Shown here one piece after another: positions 45,811-54,612 of a stretch of DNA of 64,000 bases. Source of the stretch: Hyalangium versicolor (GTDB lineage: Bacteria > Myxococcota > Myxococcia > Myxococcales > Myxococcaceae). The notes under the pieces are model-generated. The model saw nothing but the letters and a program-made list of their open reading frames with translations. It did no database searches and was not told the origin of the DNA. The DNA lies in contig NZ_JAHXBF010000001.1 in NCBI RefSeq assembly GCF_020103695.1, forward strand, positions 620,001 to 684,000, given 5' to 3'. Positions within the stretch are counted from its first letter, which is position 1. Every line of letters starts with the position of its first letter. The position numbers and the translations under genes were made by a program.

Positions 45811-47922
45811 ATGCGCCTCGGGGAACTGCTCATTCAGGAGAAGCTGATTACGCCCCAGGCGCTCGAGGAGGCCTTGGAGGCGCAAGTCGTCCACGGCGGG
45901 CGGCTGGGGACCAACCTGCTCGAACTCGGGATGATCGCCGAGAAGGACCTGGCCCGGATGCTGGGGCAGCTCCACGGGTGCGCGTTCGCCTCGGGCGAGA
46001 TGACGCCGGAGCCCCAAGCGCTGGCGCTGGTGGATCGCAAGGACGCGGACGACAAGGACTACCTGCCCATGCGCGTCGACGCGACGCGTCTGAGCCTGGC
46101 GGTCATCAACCCGCGGGACTACCCCATGCTGGACGCGGTGGCGTTCGCGACGGGCAAGCGGGTGGTGCCGGTCATCGTCCCCGAGTTCCGGATGGCCCAG
46201 CTGCTGCGCCGCTACTGCAAGGCGTTCCGGCCGCTGCGAGCCATCGACATGAATGCCGTGGAGCGGCCCAAGCCCCCTCCGGCCCCGGAGCCCACGGGGC
46301 CGCTGGTGAAGCAGCCGAAGGGCTCGGAGCTGATCAGCGAGGAGGAGTTTCAGTCCGTCTACGCCCAGGCGCTCACCGGTGGCGCCCGGTCCGACTTCAT
46401 CAGCGAGCTGCTCGAGGAAGAGGAAGAGGTCATCACCGGCGAGGAGGTCGCCACCGAGGAGGAGGAGGTCATCACCGGCGAGGTGGTCGAGGAGGTGGCA
46501 CCGCCTCCGACTGTGTACGCCCCGCCGCCCGTGTACGCCCCACCGCCCGTGGCGACCCAGCCGCCCGTGCGTGCCTCGCCGCCCACGTACGCCCCGCCGC
46601 CCGCGTATGCCCCGCCGCCCGCGTACGCCCCTCCGCCCGCGTACGCCCCGCCGCCCGCGTACGCCCCGCCGCCCGTGGCTGCTCAGCCACCGGAGCGGCC
46701 GACGATGCCGATGTTCACGGTGCAGCCGGAGGCGCCTCCCGCGCCCGTGGAGACGCCCACGCTCCCCATGTGGCCGATGCCGGCCGAGCCTCCCGCACCC
46801 GCGGCGGAGACGCCCACGCTCCCCATGTGGCCGATGCCGGCCCCGACTCCCGATCCTGTCGAGCATCCGACCCAGCCGATGTGGGCGGTGCCGGCTCCGG
46901 AGCCGGTGGAGCGTCCGACCCAGCCGATGTGGGCGGTGCAGGCTCCGACTCAGGACCCGGTGGAGCGGCCGACCCTGCCGATGTGGACGGTGCCATCGGT
47001 GGCTCCCGCCTCGGAGCTGCCCGCTCTCGCCGACAGCGGCCCCCCGGTTCCGGATTACGCCATGCCTCCCGCGGCGCCTCCGGTGGCTCGGGCCAGGCCA
47101 GCGCCCTCGGGGCAGAAGCAGGGCCCTCCGACCCTGCCGTTCATCCCGGCCCCCACGGAGGCGCCGGCGCAGCGGCCTCCCGCGGGCTTCATTCCGGTTC
47201 CCTCGGACAACGAGGCCTCGCAGCCCTCCGTCCCGTGGGCGGCGTTGCCTCCCGTGGCCCCCATTGTGGCACCGGTGATCCCCACGGTGCCGCCGGTGCC
47301 CCTGCCTCAGCAGGTGGCCGTCAGCACGCGGATTCCCGCCGTCAAGACCACCCCCGTTCCCGGCAAGGCCGCGCCTCGGAAGCCCGGGACCGCTTCCACG
47401 CGCCAGCCGGCTCCCAAGCCGCTGTCCTTCGCCGATGCGCAGGCGCAGCTCGCCAAGAGCCTGGATCGCGAGGACGTGGCCACCACGGTGCTGCGCTTCG
47501 CGGTGGGCAAGTGGCGCCGGTGTCTGCTGCTGTCCGTGCAGGGCAGCCTGGTGACGGGCTGGCACGGCATGGGCCGAGGTGTGCGGGACGCGGCGATCCG
47601 CCGCATCGGTGTCGCGCTGCGCGAGCAGAACACGTTCCGGCTGGTGCGGGACACGCGCTCGCACTACATCGGTCCGGTGCGCCGGGACACGGCGATGAAC
47701 GTCTTCTATCGGCTGCTGGGCGCGGACAAGCGGCCCGAGCCGCCCTTCCCGAAGACGGCGGTGATCCTCCCTCTGCTCGTGCGCGGCAAGGTCGTCCACC
47801 TGCTGTACGTGGACAACGGCCCGGAGCAGCTCACCACGCCAGACGTGGGCGAGCTGCTCATCCTCGCCCAGAGCGTGGCGCGCTCGTACGAGGCGATGAT
47901 CCGGCGCCGCAAGAGCGCCTGA
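45811..47922 (+). CDS. MshEN-domain protein with proline-rich repeats and GAF-like C-terminus
   Basis: 703 residues from ATG 45811 (MRLGELLIQEKLITPQALEEAL). The N-terminal GspE/MshEN-type domain (1-150) is the module that in MshE and some secretion ATPases binds c-di-GMP. No ATPase follows. Instead there is a long disordered centre (about 170-560): an acidic segment, six or so Tyr-Ala-Pro-Pro-Pro-Ala units, then five copies of a PT(L/Q)PMW motif spaced 18-30 residues apart. The C-terminal 150 residues (about 555-703) look like a GAF-type domain. Such proteins may be c-di-GMP-responsive scaffolds for pili or motility. Probable role in motility is inference from domain type. Confidence 0.75.
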   Translation: MRLGELLIQEKLITPQALEEALEAQVVHGGRLGTNLLELGMIAEKDLARMLGQLHGCAFASGEMTPEPQALALVDRKDADDKDYLPMRVDATRLSLAVINPRDYPMLDAVAFATGKRVVPVIVPEFRMAQLLRRYCKAFRPLRAIDMNAVERPKPPPAPEPTGPLVKQPKGSELISEEEFQSVYAQALTGGARSDFISELLEEEEEVITGEEVATEEEEVITGEVVEEVAPPPTVYAPPPVYAPPPVATQPPVRASPPTYAPPPAYAPPPAYAPPPAYAPPPAYAPPPVAAQPPERPTMPMFTVQPEAPPAPVETPTLPMWPMPAEPPAPAAETPTLPMWPMPAPTPDPVEHPTQPMWAVPAPEPVERPTQPMWAVQAPTQDPVERPTLPMWTVPSVAPASELPALADSGPPVPDYAMPPAAPPVARARPAPSGQKQGPPTLPFIPAPTEAPAQRPPAGFIPVPSDNEASQPSVPWAALPPVAPIVAPVIPTVPPVPLPQQVAVSTRIPAVKTTPVPGKAAPRKPGTASTRQPAPKPLSFADAQAQLAKSLDREDVATTVLRFAVGKWRRCLLLSVQGSLVTGWHGMGRGVRDAAIRRIGVALREQNTFRLVRDTRSHYIGPVRRDTAMNVFYRLLGADKRPEPPFPKTAVILPLLVRGKVVHLLYVDNGPEQLTTPDVGELLILAQSVARSYEAMIRRRKSA
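46513..46677 (+). repeat. YAPPPA 18-base coding repeats
   Basis: Tandem 18-base units (TACGCCCCGCCGCCCGCG) encode the central Pro-rich stretch of the MshEN protein. They are near identical, so expansion or contraction is likely. Confidence 0.85.
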
Positions 47923-47926
47923 TCCG

Positions 47927-49963
47927 CTACTCGTCCTGGTCCTCGAAGTCGACCGTGAAGGTGAGGCGCTGGCTGGCTTCCAGCGAGAAAATCTTCTGCC
48001 AGCGAGCGCCGTTCACCGTGACGGTGAGCCGGTGCTGGCCCTCGTAGAGATCCAGCTCGTCGACGGGAGTGGTGCCCACGTTGCGGCCGTCGACCTGGAC
48101 GACACCGCCCTCGGGGGCGCGCACGTTCACGTAGCCCTTGTTGAGGTAGAAGCGGGCCGTGGTGCGGCCCAGGGGATTTACGGTCACCGAGCGCGCCGTG
48201 TTGATGCCGAGCGATGGGCTGCTGAAGGAGATCACGTGGCGGCCGGCGGGTAGCGGCACCGTCACCGGCGTGCGTCCGATCACTCCACCATCGGACAGCA
48301 GGGCATCCACGCGGGGATCCACGATCAGCTCGAGCTCGGTACCGGCGTCCACGCCGCCATCCGTGCCCGCATCGGCTCCAGCGTCGGCAACGAGGCCGGC
48401 ATCGGCGGCCACTCCGGCGTCGACCAGATCCAGGGGATCGATCGGAGTGATGGAACTCGAGCTGTTCCCTCCGTTCAGGAGCTCATCGAGGCCTGGGATG
48501 TTCCCCGGCAGCTTCCCGCGAGACACCACGACGGCGGCGCCCACGGAGACCAGGGCCAGCGCGCCAATGATCAGCGGGATCCGGGAGCGGGAAGGGGCAG
48601 GGGGCGCGACAGGTGGCACCGGGGCCGGAGCCACAGCGGCCGGCTGCATGGGCGCAGGCGCAGGCGCGGGCGCTGCCACCGGAGCTACGGGGTGGCTACC
48701 CGTTGGGCTCGGAGTCGGAGCCGGAGCCACGGGGTGGCTGCCCGTCGGGCTCGGAGTCGAAGCCGGAGCCACGGGGTGGCTGCCCGTTGGGCTCGGAGTC
48801 GGAGCCGGAGCCACGGGGTGGCTGCCCGTCGGGCTCGGAGTCGGAGCCGGAGCAGGCGCCGGAGCCGTCGGACGGGCCACTACGGGAGTCGAAGCCGATG
48901 CCGGACCCCTGGCGGCCGGAGCGGGCGGCGAGGAGGTCGTGGCCGGTGCGGAGACTCGCGGTGCGGCCGGAGCCGGAGCCGCGGGCGCCACGGTCGGCGT
49001 ACTCCCCGTCGTGGGCTTCGAGACGCCCGCGTGCTTGCGCGCCTCCGAGATGCCGAAGTCGAGAACCTTGATCCGCGCCGACCGAGCCTCATCGCTCACC
49101 GGGAACAGCCGGTTCATGAACGTCTGGAGGATGTCCTGCGGAGGCAGGTCCCCCATGGCCTCGACGATGGCCTCGCGCAGGGCGAGCGCGGTGGGGTAGC
49201 GCTCGTTGGCGCGCTTGGCGGTGGCCTTGTGCACCACCGCATCCAGCGCGCGAGGGATCGTCAGCGGCAGCGGCGGGAGCGCCTCGGTGAGCGTGGCGGT
49301 GTCCGCGTCCTTCGCATCCTTGAAGGGGATCTTCCCGGTGAGCAGCTCATAGAGCGTGAGCCCCAGCAGGAACACATCCGTCTGCAGGTTGACGGCGTCG
49401 CGTCCCCCCAGCAACTGCTCGGGCGCGCTGTACTTGCGCCGGTTGCGCACGCGCCGGCCGCCACGCTCGCGAGGCGCCACACCCAGCGCGCCATAGCCAG
49501 TCACCTTGACCATGCCCGTGAAGGAGATGATCAGCGTCTCCGGGCGCACGTCGCCGTGCACCAGCGGCGAGCCGTCATCATTGCCAGCCATGTGCGCGTA
49601 GTGGATGCCCATGGCCGCGTCCGCGACGATCTTCGCGGCCAGCGGAGGGGGGATCCTCGGCGTCACCTCCATCACCCGGCGCAGCGTCTCGCCGTCGGCG
49701 TACTCGGTGACGCGGGCCAGGCCCTGCTCCAGCGTCACCAGTCCATGTACACGCAGGATGTTGGGGTGCTCGAAGACGACGGCTCGGTTGGTCTCTCGAC
49801 GCAACCGATCAGTCAGGTCCGGATCCTGGGCGACCTCTTGAGGTGCCCAGATCAGCACGACGGGTTGAGGCGGTGCACCATCCTCGAGGGCGAGCCCCAG
49901 GAAGGCGCGGGAACCCTCTCCCGACAGTAGAGGGCCGAGCGGCTGATAACGGACCTGACTCAT
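47927..49963 (-). CDS. Membrane Ser/Thr pseudokinase with PEGA domain
   Basis: 678 residues. The kinase fold covers about 1-285 but is crippled: the VAIK Lys is Trp39 (VVLIWAP), the catalytic loop reads HGDVRPET (Asp138 kept, Asn replaced by Thr), and DFG is TGYG. The APE motif (SAPEQ) and the C lobe are intact. A perfect VLDFG (300-304, in ARIKVLDFGISEARK) appears after the C lobe, where it cannot serve catalysis. A Pro/Ser/Thr linker with four 14-residue repeats follows, then a membrane segment (about 462-482), an Asp-Ala-Gly stretch, and a PEGA domain (about 575-678) that is probably periplasmic. It is downstream of an HtrA protease gene by 12 bases, so envelope stress is a likely context. 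Predicted scaffold, not enzyme. Confidence 0.85.
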   Translation of the reverse strand: MSQVRYQPLGPLLSGEGSRAFLGLALEDGAPPQPVVLIWAPQEVAQDPDLTDRLRRETNRAVVFEHPNILRVHGLVTLEQGLARVTEYADGETLRRVMEVTPRIPPPLAAKIVADAAMGIHYAHMAGNDDGSPLVHGDVRPETLIISFTGMVKVTGYGALGVAPRERGGRRVRNRRKYSAPEQLLGGRDAVNLQTDVFLLGLTLYELLTGKIPFKDAKDADTATLTEALPPLPLTIPRALDAVVHKATAKRANERYPTALALREAIVEAMGDLPPQDILQTFMNRLFPVSDEARSARIKVLDFGISEARKHAGVSKPTTGSTPTVAPAAPAPAAPRVSAPATTSSPPAPAARGPASASTPVVARPTAPAPAPAPTPSPTGSHPVAPAPTPSPTGSHPVAPASTPSPTGSHPVAPAPTPSPTGSHPVAPVAAPAPAPAPMQPAAVAPAPVPPVAPPAPSRSRIPLIIGALALVSVGAAVVVSRGKLPGNIPGLDELLNGGNSSSSITPIDPLDLVDAGVAADAGLVADAGADAGTDGGVDAGTELELIVDPRVDALLSDGGVIGRTPVTVPLPAGRHVISFSSPSLGINTARSVTVNPLGRTTARFYLNKGYVNVRAPEGGVVQVDGRNVGTTPVDELDLYEGQHRLTVTVNGARWQKIFSLEASQRLTFTVDFEDQDE
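48683..48855 (-). repeat. 42-base tandem repeats (TGSHPVAPAPTPSP)
   Basis: Four near-identical 42-base units encode the linker of the pseudokinase. Single-base differences between units suggest recent duplication. Confidence 0.85.
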
Positions 49964-49975
49964 GTGGTGATCATG

Positions 49976-51307
49976 CTAGAGGCGTTGGCCTTGGAACGGG
50001 AGGGTGATGTGGTAGCCATACCGCCCCCGGCGGACGAGCAACAATACGCTACGTCCCCGTCTCGCGGTCAGCAGGGCCTCTCGGAAGGCATCCGAGTTGG
50101 GGACTGGCTGGTTGTTTACTCTCAAGATGACGTCCCCCGGTTCCAGGCCGATCTCCTGGGCCGCCGAGCCTGGCCGCACGCCTGAGACTGCCAGGACGCC
50201 TCGGTTGTCTTTCACTCTCAGTCCCAGTCGTTCCCAGGCGAGGGACTCGACGAGTCGGGAGGGGAACTCGGCCGCGGTCACCTGGAGCGTGCGCATGCCG
50301 CCCTCCCGGAAGAGCACGAGGGGGAAGGCGGATTTGGCCGGGTAGCCGCGCACGCGGGTGTCGAAGTCCTCGGCGTCCGAGATGCGCGAGCCGCCCATCT
50401 CCGCCACGACATCTCCCCGGCGCACGCCGGCCTGCTCCGCCGGGCTGCCGGGCTCCACGCTGGCCACGAGCGCTCCGTACGAGCGATCCCACCCGAGCTG
50501 CGCGGCAACGTTGCTGGGCAGGTCCACCGCGTCGATGCCCACCCACGAGGGGCGCACCTTCCCGAAGCGCGTCAGCTCTTCGACGATGCGCCGCACCTTG
50601 TCCGCGGGGATCGCGAAGCCGATTCCCTGCGCGCTGGCGAAGATCGCCGTGTTGATGCCGATGACCTCCCCATCCACGTTGAGCAGCGGGCCGCCCGAGT
50701 TGCCCGGGTTGATGGCCGCGTCCGTCTGGACGAAGTCGTTGTAGATGGAGCCGTCCTCGGCGCGGAATGTGCGGCCCGTGGCGGACACCACGCCCGCCGT
50801 CACCGTCTTGGACAGGCCGAACGGGCTGCCGATGGCGATTACCGTCTCGCCAATCATCAGATCGGAGCTGGTGCCCAGCTTCGCCGTGGGCAGCGGCTCC
50901 TTGGCGGTCACGCGCAGCACCGCCAGATCGTTCGTCGAGTCGCTGCCGAGCACCTCGGCCTCCAGCGTGCGCCCATCCGCCAGCACCACGTGGATGGCCG
51001 AGGCCCCACGGATCACGTGATCATTGGTGACGATGGTGCCCGCCGCGTCGATGATCACCCCGCTGCCCAGGCCTTGGACCTTGCGGCGCTCCGCCTGCTG
51101 GCCGCCAAAGAAGTCCTCGAGGAAGGAGCGGCCGCCCCCGCGGAAGCGCGACTCCACCTCCTGCTCGGTGCCGATATAGACGACGGCCGGAGAGACCCGC
51201 TGCACCACCTCGACGACTGCGTCCCTGCGGCGAGCCAGGTCCGCCTGGGCACCCGTGGTCAGCAAGATTCCCGTCAGCACCCACCATTTCATACCTATGA
51301 CCCTCAT
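49976..51307 (-). CDS. HtrA/DegP-type periplasmic serine protease
   Basis: 443 residues from ATG 51305-51307, chosen because GGAGG lies six bases upstream; the alternative ATG at 51290-51292 has none. Signal peptide about 1-22. The trypsin-like triad is complete: His97 (TNDHVI), Asp127 (NDLAVL), Ser204 (PGNSGGP). Two PDZ domains follow (about 280-350 and 365-440). It degrades or refolds misfolded envelope proteins. A perfect inverted repeat, GACACC/GGTGTC (51322-51336), sits just before the ribosome-binding site. The pseudokinase follows on the same strand after 12 bases, so both are probably expressed together. Confidence 0.94.
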   Translation of the reverse strand: MRVIGMKWWVLTGILLTTGAQADLARRRDAVVEVVQRVSPAVVYIGTEQEVESRFRGGGRSFLEDFFGGQQAERRKVQGLGSGVIIDAAGTIVTNDHVIRGASAIHVVLADGRTLEAEVLGSDSTNDLAVLRVTAKEPLPTAKLGTSSDLMIGETVIAIGSPFGLSKTVTAGVVSATGRTFRAEDGSIYNDFVQTDAAINPGNSGGPLLNVDGEVIGINTAIFASAQGIGFAIPADKVRRIVEELTRFGKVRPSWVGIDAVDLPSNVAAQLGWDRSYGALVASVEPGSPAEQAGVRRGDVVAEMGGSRISDAEDFDTRVRGYPAKSAFPLVLFREGGMRTLQVTAAEFPSRLVESLAWERLGLRVKDNRGVLAVSGVRPGSAAQEIGLEPGDVILRVNNQPVPNSDAFREALLTARRGRSVLLLVRRGRYGYHITLPFQGQRL

Positions 51308-51321
51308 TTCGTACCTCCCGT

Positions 51322-51336
51322 GACACCCGAGGTGTC
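51322..51336 (-). promoter_or_regulatory. Inverted repeat in the HtrA leader
   Basis: GACACC and GGTGTC with a 3-base loop end three bases before the GGAGG of the HtrA gene. Either a protein operator or an mRNA hairpin that limits translation. Confidence 0.35.
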
Positions 51337-51483
51337 GAGCGAGCGACGGCAGGACTGTCGGGAACCACGCAGCATTCCCCGCCCTGTCTGGAAGCGATGT
51401 GGTGCCCTTTAATAGATCAAGAGACCGGTCAGCAGTGTGTGGAAGTCCCACGCGCTGCGGCCTGGGTCGTGAGGAGTGGCGGA

Positions 51484-52506
51484 ATGAGTCTCGTCCTGGT
51501 GGCGGACGATGAACCGGCGGTGCTCGAGGTTCTGAGTCAGGTGGTGGAGGACCTGGGGCACGACGTGCTTCAGGCTCGGGATGGAGAGGAGGCGTTGGGG
51601 CTGGCACGCGCCCGGCGTCCCCAGTTGGTGGTGACGGACCACGTGATGCCTCGGCTGAGCGGCGTGGAGCTGTGCCGCCGGCTGCGTGGCGACGCGATCC
51701 TCAAGAACGTGCCGATCATCCTCTTGAGCGCGGTGCTGCCGCAGGGCGCTCCGGAGGCCTCGGCCTTCCTGCACAAGCCGTTCGAGATCACCGACTTCGA
51801 GTCGCTGATCCGGCAATCGCTGGCGCAGGCGCCGGAGCAGGCCTCGGCGGCGAATGTGTCTCCGGTGGAGGCGCTGGGGCACTGGGTGGCGCAGACGCTC
51901 CAGGGGCCGCTTTCCGCGGCGCGCGAGCAGCTGCAGCGGTTGCAGGTGGTGCCTGTGGGGGATAGGCAGGCGCTGGAAGTGCTGGGCGCGCAGCTGCGCT
52001 CGATGGAATTCCTCAGCCGGAGCCTCCAGGAGGCGGCGAGGCTGGCAGCGGGGAGCGTGACGCTGCAACCGGTGGCGGAGGATCTCACCCCGCACCTGCG
52101 CCGCGTGGTGGAGACCTGGGTATCTCAGGCGCCCGAGGTGTCGATCCGCATGGATGTGCCCGCCGAGCCGGTGGGCCTGCGGTTCGATCCCGAGCGGATC
52201 CGCCAGGTGTTCGACTCGCTGCTGGCCAACGCCGTGCACCACGGGAAGGGGCGCGGCGAGGTGCAAGTGGAGCTGACAGCCTCGGATGCGCTGGTGACGG
52301 TGCGAGTGAAGGACGCGGGCCCTGGCTTCTCGGAGCAGGAGTTGCCGCGCCTCTTCACTCCGTTCCAGGCCCGTCCGACGGATGGCGGGACGGGGTTGGG
52401 GCTGTACGTCGCCTCGGAGCTGGCACGCCTGCACGGAGGCTCGCTGTCCGTCGAGTCCCGGCTGGAGAAGGGCTCGACGTTCAGTCTGGTGCTGCCGCGG
52501 GGCTGA
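51484..52506 (+). CDS. Receiver-ATPase protein lacking the phosphoacceptor histidine
   Basis: 340 residues. Receiver (1-120) with ADDE and Asp52 in VVTDHVMPR, then a helical dimerisation region where the H-box would be, but it reads AQTLQGPLSAA: Gln occupies the His position. The HK ATPase domain is intact (about 225-340: N box SLLANAVHHG, DAGPGFSE, GGTGLGLYVAS). So it binds ATP but probably cannot autophosphorylate at the usual site; it may act as a phosphotransfer competitor or a receiver-gated switch. ATG 51484 has GAGGAG seven bases upstream. Divergent from HtrA and convergent with speB, with stops that abut (TGATCA at 52504-52509). Confidence 0.82.
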   Translation: MSLVLVADDEPAVLEVLSQVVEDLGHDVLQARDGEEALGLARARRPQLVVTDHVMPRLSGVELCRRLRGDAILKNVPIILLSAVLPQGAPEASAFLHKPFEITDFESLIRQSLAQAPEQASAANVSPVEALGHWVAQTLQGPLSAAREQLQRLQVVPVGDRQALEVLGAQLRSMEFLSRSLQEAARLAAGSVTLQPVAEDLTPHLRRVVETWVSQAPEVSIRMDVPAEPVGLRFDPERIRQVFDSLLANAVHHGKGRGEVQVELTASDALVTVRVKDAGPGFSEQELPRLFTPFQARPTDGGTGLGLYVASELARLHGGSLSVESRLEKGSTFSLVLPRG

Positions 52507-53544
52507 TCAGGAGCGCTGGGACTTCAGCATCCAGCCGATCATCTTGTAGAGCAGGCGCGCGCCGACGTTGCCGTCCCACTCGCTGCCCTCGGGATCGGGG
52601 GCGACCTCGGTGAGATCGAAGCCGACGATGGTGCGCCCGGAGCGGACGACGCCCGCGATGAGGGCCGTGGCCTGGGGGAAGGACAGGCCTCCGGGCACGG
52701 GCGTGCCGGTGTGGGGGCAGAGGACGGGATCCAGCCCATCGATGTCGAAGGAGAGGTACACGTTCTCCGGGAGGCACGAGACGATCTCGTCCACCTGCCG
52801 GTTCCAGGGCACTCCGTCGAAGTGCTTCTGCTGGAGCGTGGAGTCGAAGAAGGCGCGGACGCGGCCGTTGGAGCCCTCGATGACCTGATGCTCCTCCTGG
52901 CTCATGTCACGGAGGGCCACCTGGACGAGCGTCTTCACGCCGGGCAGGCGCTGGATCACGTTGTACATGATGGAGGCGTGGGACCAGATGAAGCCCTCGT
53001 AGGCGTTGCGCAGGTCGGCGTGCGCGTCGAGGTGGAGGACTCCGAGGCCTGGATACTTCTCGGCATGGGCCTGGATGCTGCCGAAGGAGATGGAGTGGTC
53101 TCCGCCCACGGCGGCCACGCGCTTGCCCTGATCGATCCAGTGCTTCGTGGTGCGATAGACGGCGTCATTCATCTTCTCGCAGAGGGCGTTGACCTCATCG
53201 GCGGCGGCCTGGAGTTCGGGCTCGCCGGAGTGCACGCCGCCGGCCTCGATGACGACCTGGGCGCGCTCCTTGGCGCGGGTGTTCCAGGAGCGGAGGTCCT
53301 CGGACTCGGGGAGGAGGGCGATTCCGCGCTCATAGGGGCGGCCGGTCTCCACGTCGAAGAGATCCACCTGGCGGCTGGCGTGGAGGATGGCGCTGGGGCC
53401 CTCGGAGGTGCCGCCGCCGTAGCTGGTGGTGGCCTCGAAGGGGACGGGGACGAGGACGACGTGAGCCTCCTCGGGCGAGTGAGGCAGGCCGAAGACGCCG
53501 GAGTCGGGCGACGCGGCAGCGCTGGGATCGAAGTGGGTAGCCAT
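52507..53544 (-). CDS. speB: Agmatinase (ureohydrolase family)
   Basis: 345 residues, slightly long for SpeB, which hydrolyses agmatine to putrescine and urea. The manganese ligands are in GGDHSIS, DAHADL and SFDIDGLDP, and GFDLTEVAPD is the expected C-terminal signature. The insert RNAYEGFIWSHASIMY is typical of the agmatinase/arginase-like branch, so substrate choice (agmatine, arginine or guanidinobutyrate) cannot be proved by eye. The start is ATG 53542-53544. No other polyamine genes are near. Confidence 0.9.
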   Translation of the reverse strand: MATHFDPSAAASPDSGVFGLPHSPEEAHVVLVPVPFEATTSYGGGTSEGPSAILHASRQVDLFDVETGRPYERGIALLPESEDLRSWNTRAKERAQVVIEAGGVHSGEPELQAAADEVNALCEKMNDAVYRTTKHWIDQGKRVAAVGGDHSISFGSIQAHAEKYPGLGVLHLDAHADLRNAYEGFIWSHASIMYNVIQRLPGVKTLVQVALRDMSQEEHQVIEGSNGRVRAFFDSTLQQKHFDGVPWNRQVDEIVSCLPENVYLSFDIDGLDPVLCPHTGTPVPGGLSFPQATALIAGVVRSGRTIVGFDLTEVAPDPEGSEWDGNVGARLLYKMIGWMLKSQRS

Positions 53545-53599
53545 GAGGCGGCGCAGGATATGGAGGAGGGCGACGAGTTGCTACAGCGACCGCCCCACT

Positions 53600-54589
53600 T
53601 CAATCCCAACGCAGGACGACTTTGCCCACAGTCTCGTTGCTCGCCATGCGGGTGAGCGCGGCACGGATGTCCTGGATGGGTACCACGGCATCGATCACGG
53701 GCTTCAGCGCTCCCGAGCGGAACAGCGGCAACAGGTGCCGCTCCGCGCTCTGGGCCAGGACGATCTTCTCCTCTAGCGGGCGGCTGCGCAGCACGGTGCC
53801 AATCATCCGCAGCCGCTTCACCAGGAGGGTGCCCAGGTTGACCTGGGTCTTGTTTCCTGCCACCAGCCCCACCAGCAACACCCGGCCCTGGGGCGCGAGT
53901 GCCTCCAGAGTCTCCGCGGCGTAGTCCCCGCCCACCAGGTCCAGTGCGAGGTCCGCGCCCCTGCCGCCTGTGGCTTCTCGTACCGCATCGGCGAAGCGCG
54001 GGGGTGTGCCATCCACGAGCACCGTGCGCTCCACGCCCCATTCTCGTGCCCGCTCCAGCTTCGAGGCGTTGCGCCCGGTTCCCACCACGCGCACGCCCGT
54101 GGCCCGGCACAGCAGGGCTGCTGCCGAGCCCACGCCGCTGGCCACGGCGTGAATCAGCACGGTCTCTCCTGGCCGCATTCCTCCTTGGAGCACGAGCGCA
54201 TCGAATGCCGTCAGGTACACCTCGGGCAACGCGGCGGCGTCCGTGAAGCTCATTCCCTCGGGGATGGGCAGGGCCTCGCGTTCATGGACAGTGACCTGCT
54301 CGGCCCAGGCGCCTCCACCGACCAGTCCCATCACCCGATCTCCTGGCTTGAAGCGCCGAGCCTTCGGGCCCACCGCGATCACCTCACCTGCGTATTCCAG
54401 GCCCGGGATGTCTGGCGGCGCATCCTGGGGAGGGGCGTAGTGGCCTCGGAGTTGGAGCAGGTCCGCACGGTTGAGCGCGGTGGCTCGGACGCGGACGAGC
54501 AGTTCCGAGGGACCAGGAGTGAGATCCGGGCGCTCCTCATAGGAGAGGACTTCAGGACCGCCAGGGCCGGTGGTGCGGAAGACGTGCAT
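53600..54589 (-). CDS. Zinc-independent NADPH:quinone oxidoreductase (MDR family)
   Basis: 329 residues from ATG 54587-54589 (MHVFRTTGPGGPEVLSYEE). A medium-chain dehydrogenase fold of the quinone oxidoreductase/TP53I3-like group: ALNRADLLQLRGHYAPP in the catalytic domain, a nucleotide site beginning HAVASGVGSAAALLCRATG, and no structural zinc Cys cluster. It reduces quinones or enones with NADPH. It is the last gene of a four-gene minus-strand operon and follows the ATP-grasp gene by 23 bases. Confidence 0.93.
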   Translation of the reverse strand: MHVFRTTGPGGPEVLSYEERPDLTPGPSELLVRVRATALNRADLLQLRGHYAPPQDAPPDIPGLEYAGEVIAVGPKARRFKPGDRVMGLVGGGAWAEQVTVHEREALPIPEGMSFTDAAALPEVYLTAFDALVLQGGMRPGETVLIHAVASGVGSAAALLCRATGVRVVGTGRNASKLERAREWGVERTVLVDGTPPRFADAVREATGGRGADLALDLVGGDYAAETLEALAPQGRVLLVGLVAGNKTQVNLGTLLVKRLRMIGTVLRSRPLEEKIVLAQSAERHLLPLFRSGALKPVIDAVVPIQDIRAALTRMASNETVGKVVLRWD

Positions 54590-54612
54590 GGGAACCTCGC
54601 TGTTCGATGGGC

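Noticed and set aside
46513-46677. Regular direct repeats that could suggest a CRISPR array
   Set aside because: They are in frame, 18 bases long with no unique spacers, and encode YAPPPA; the romR and pseudokinase repeats are likewise coding.
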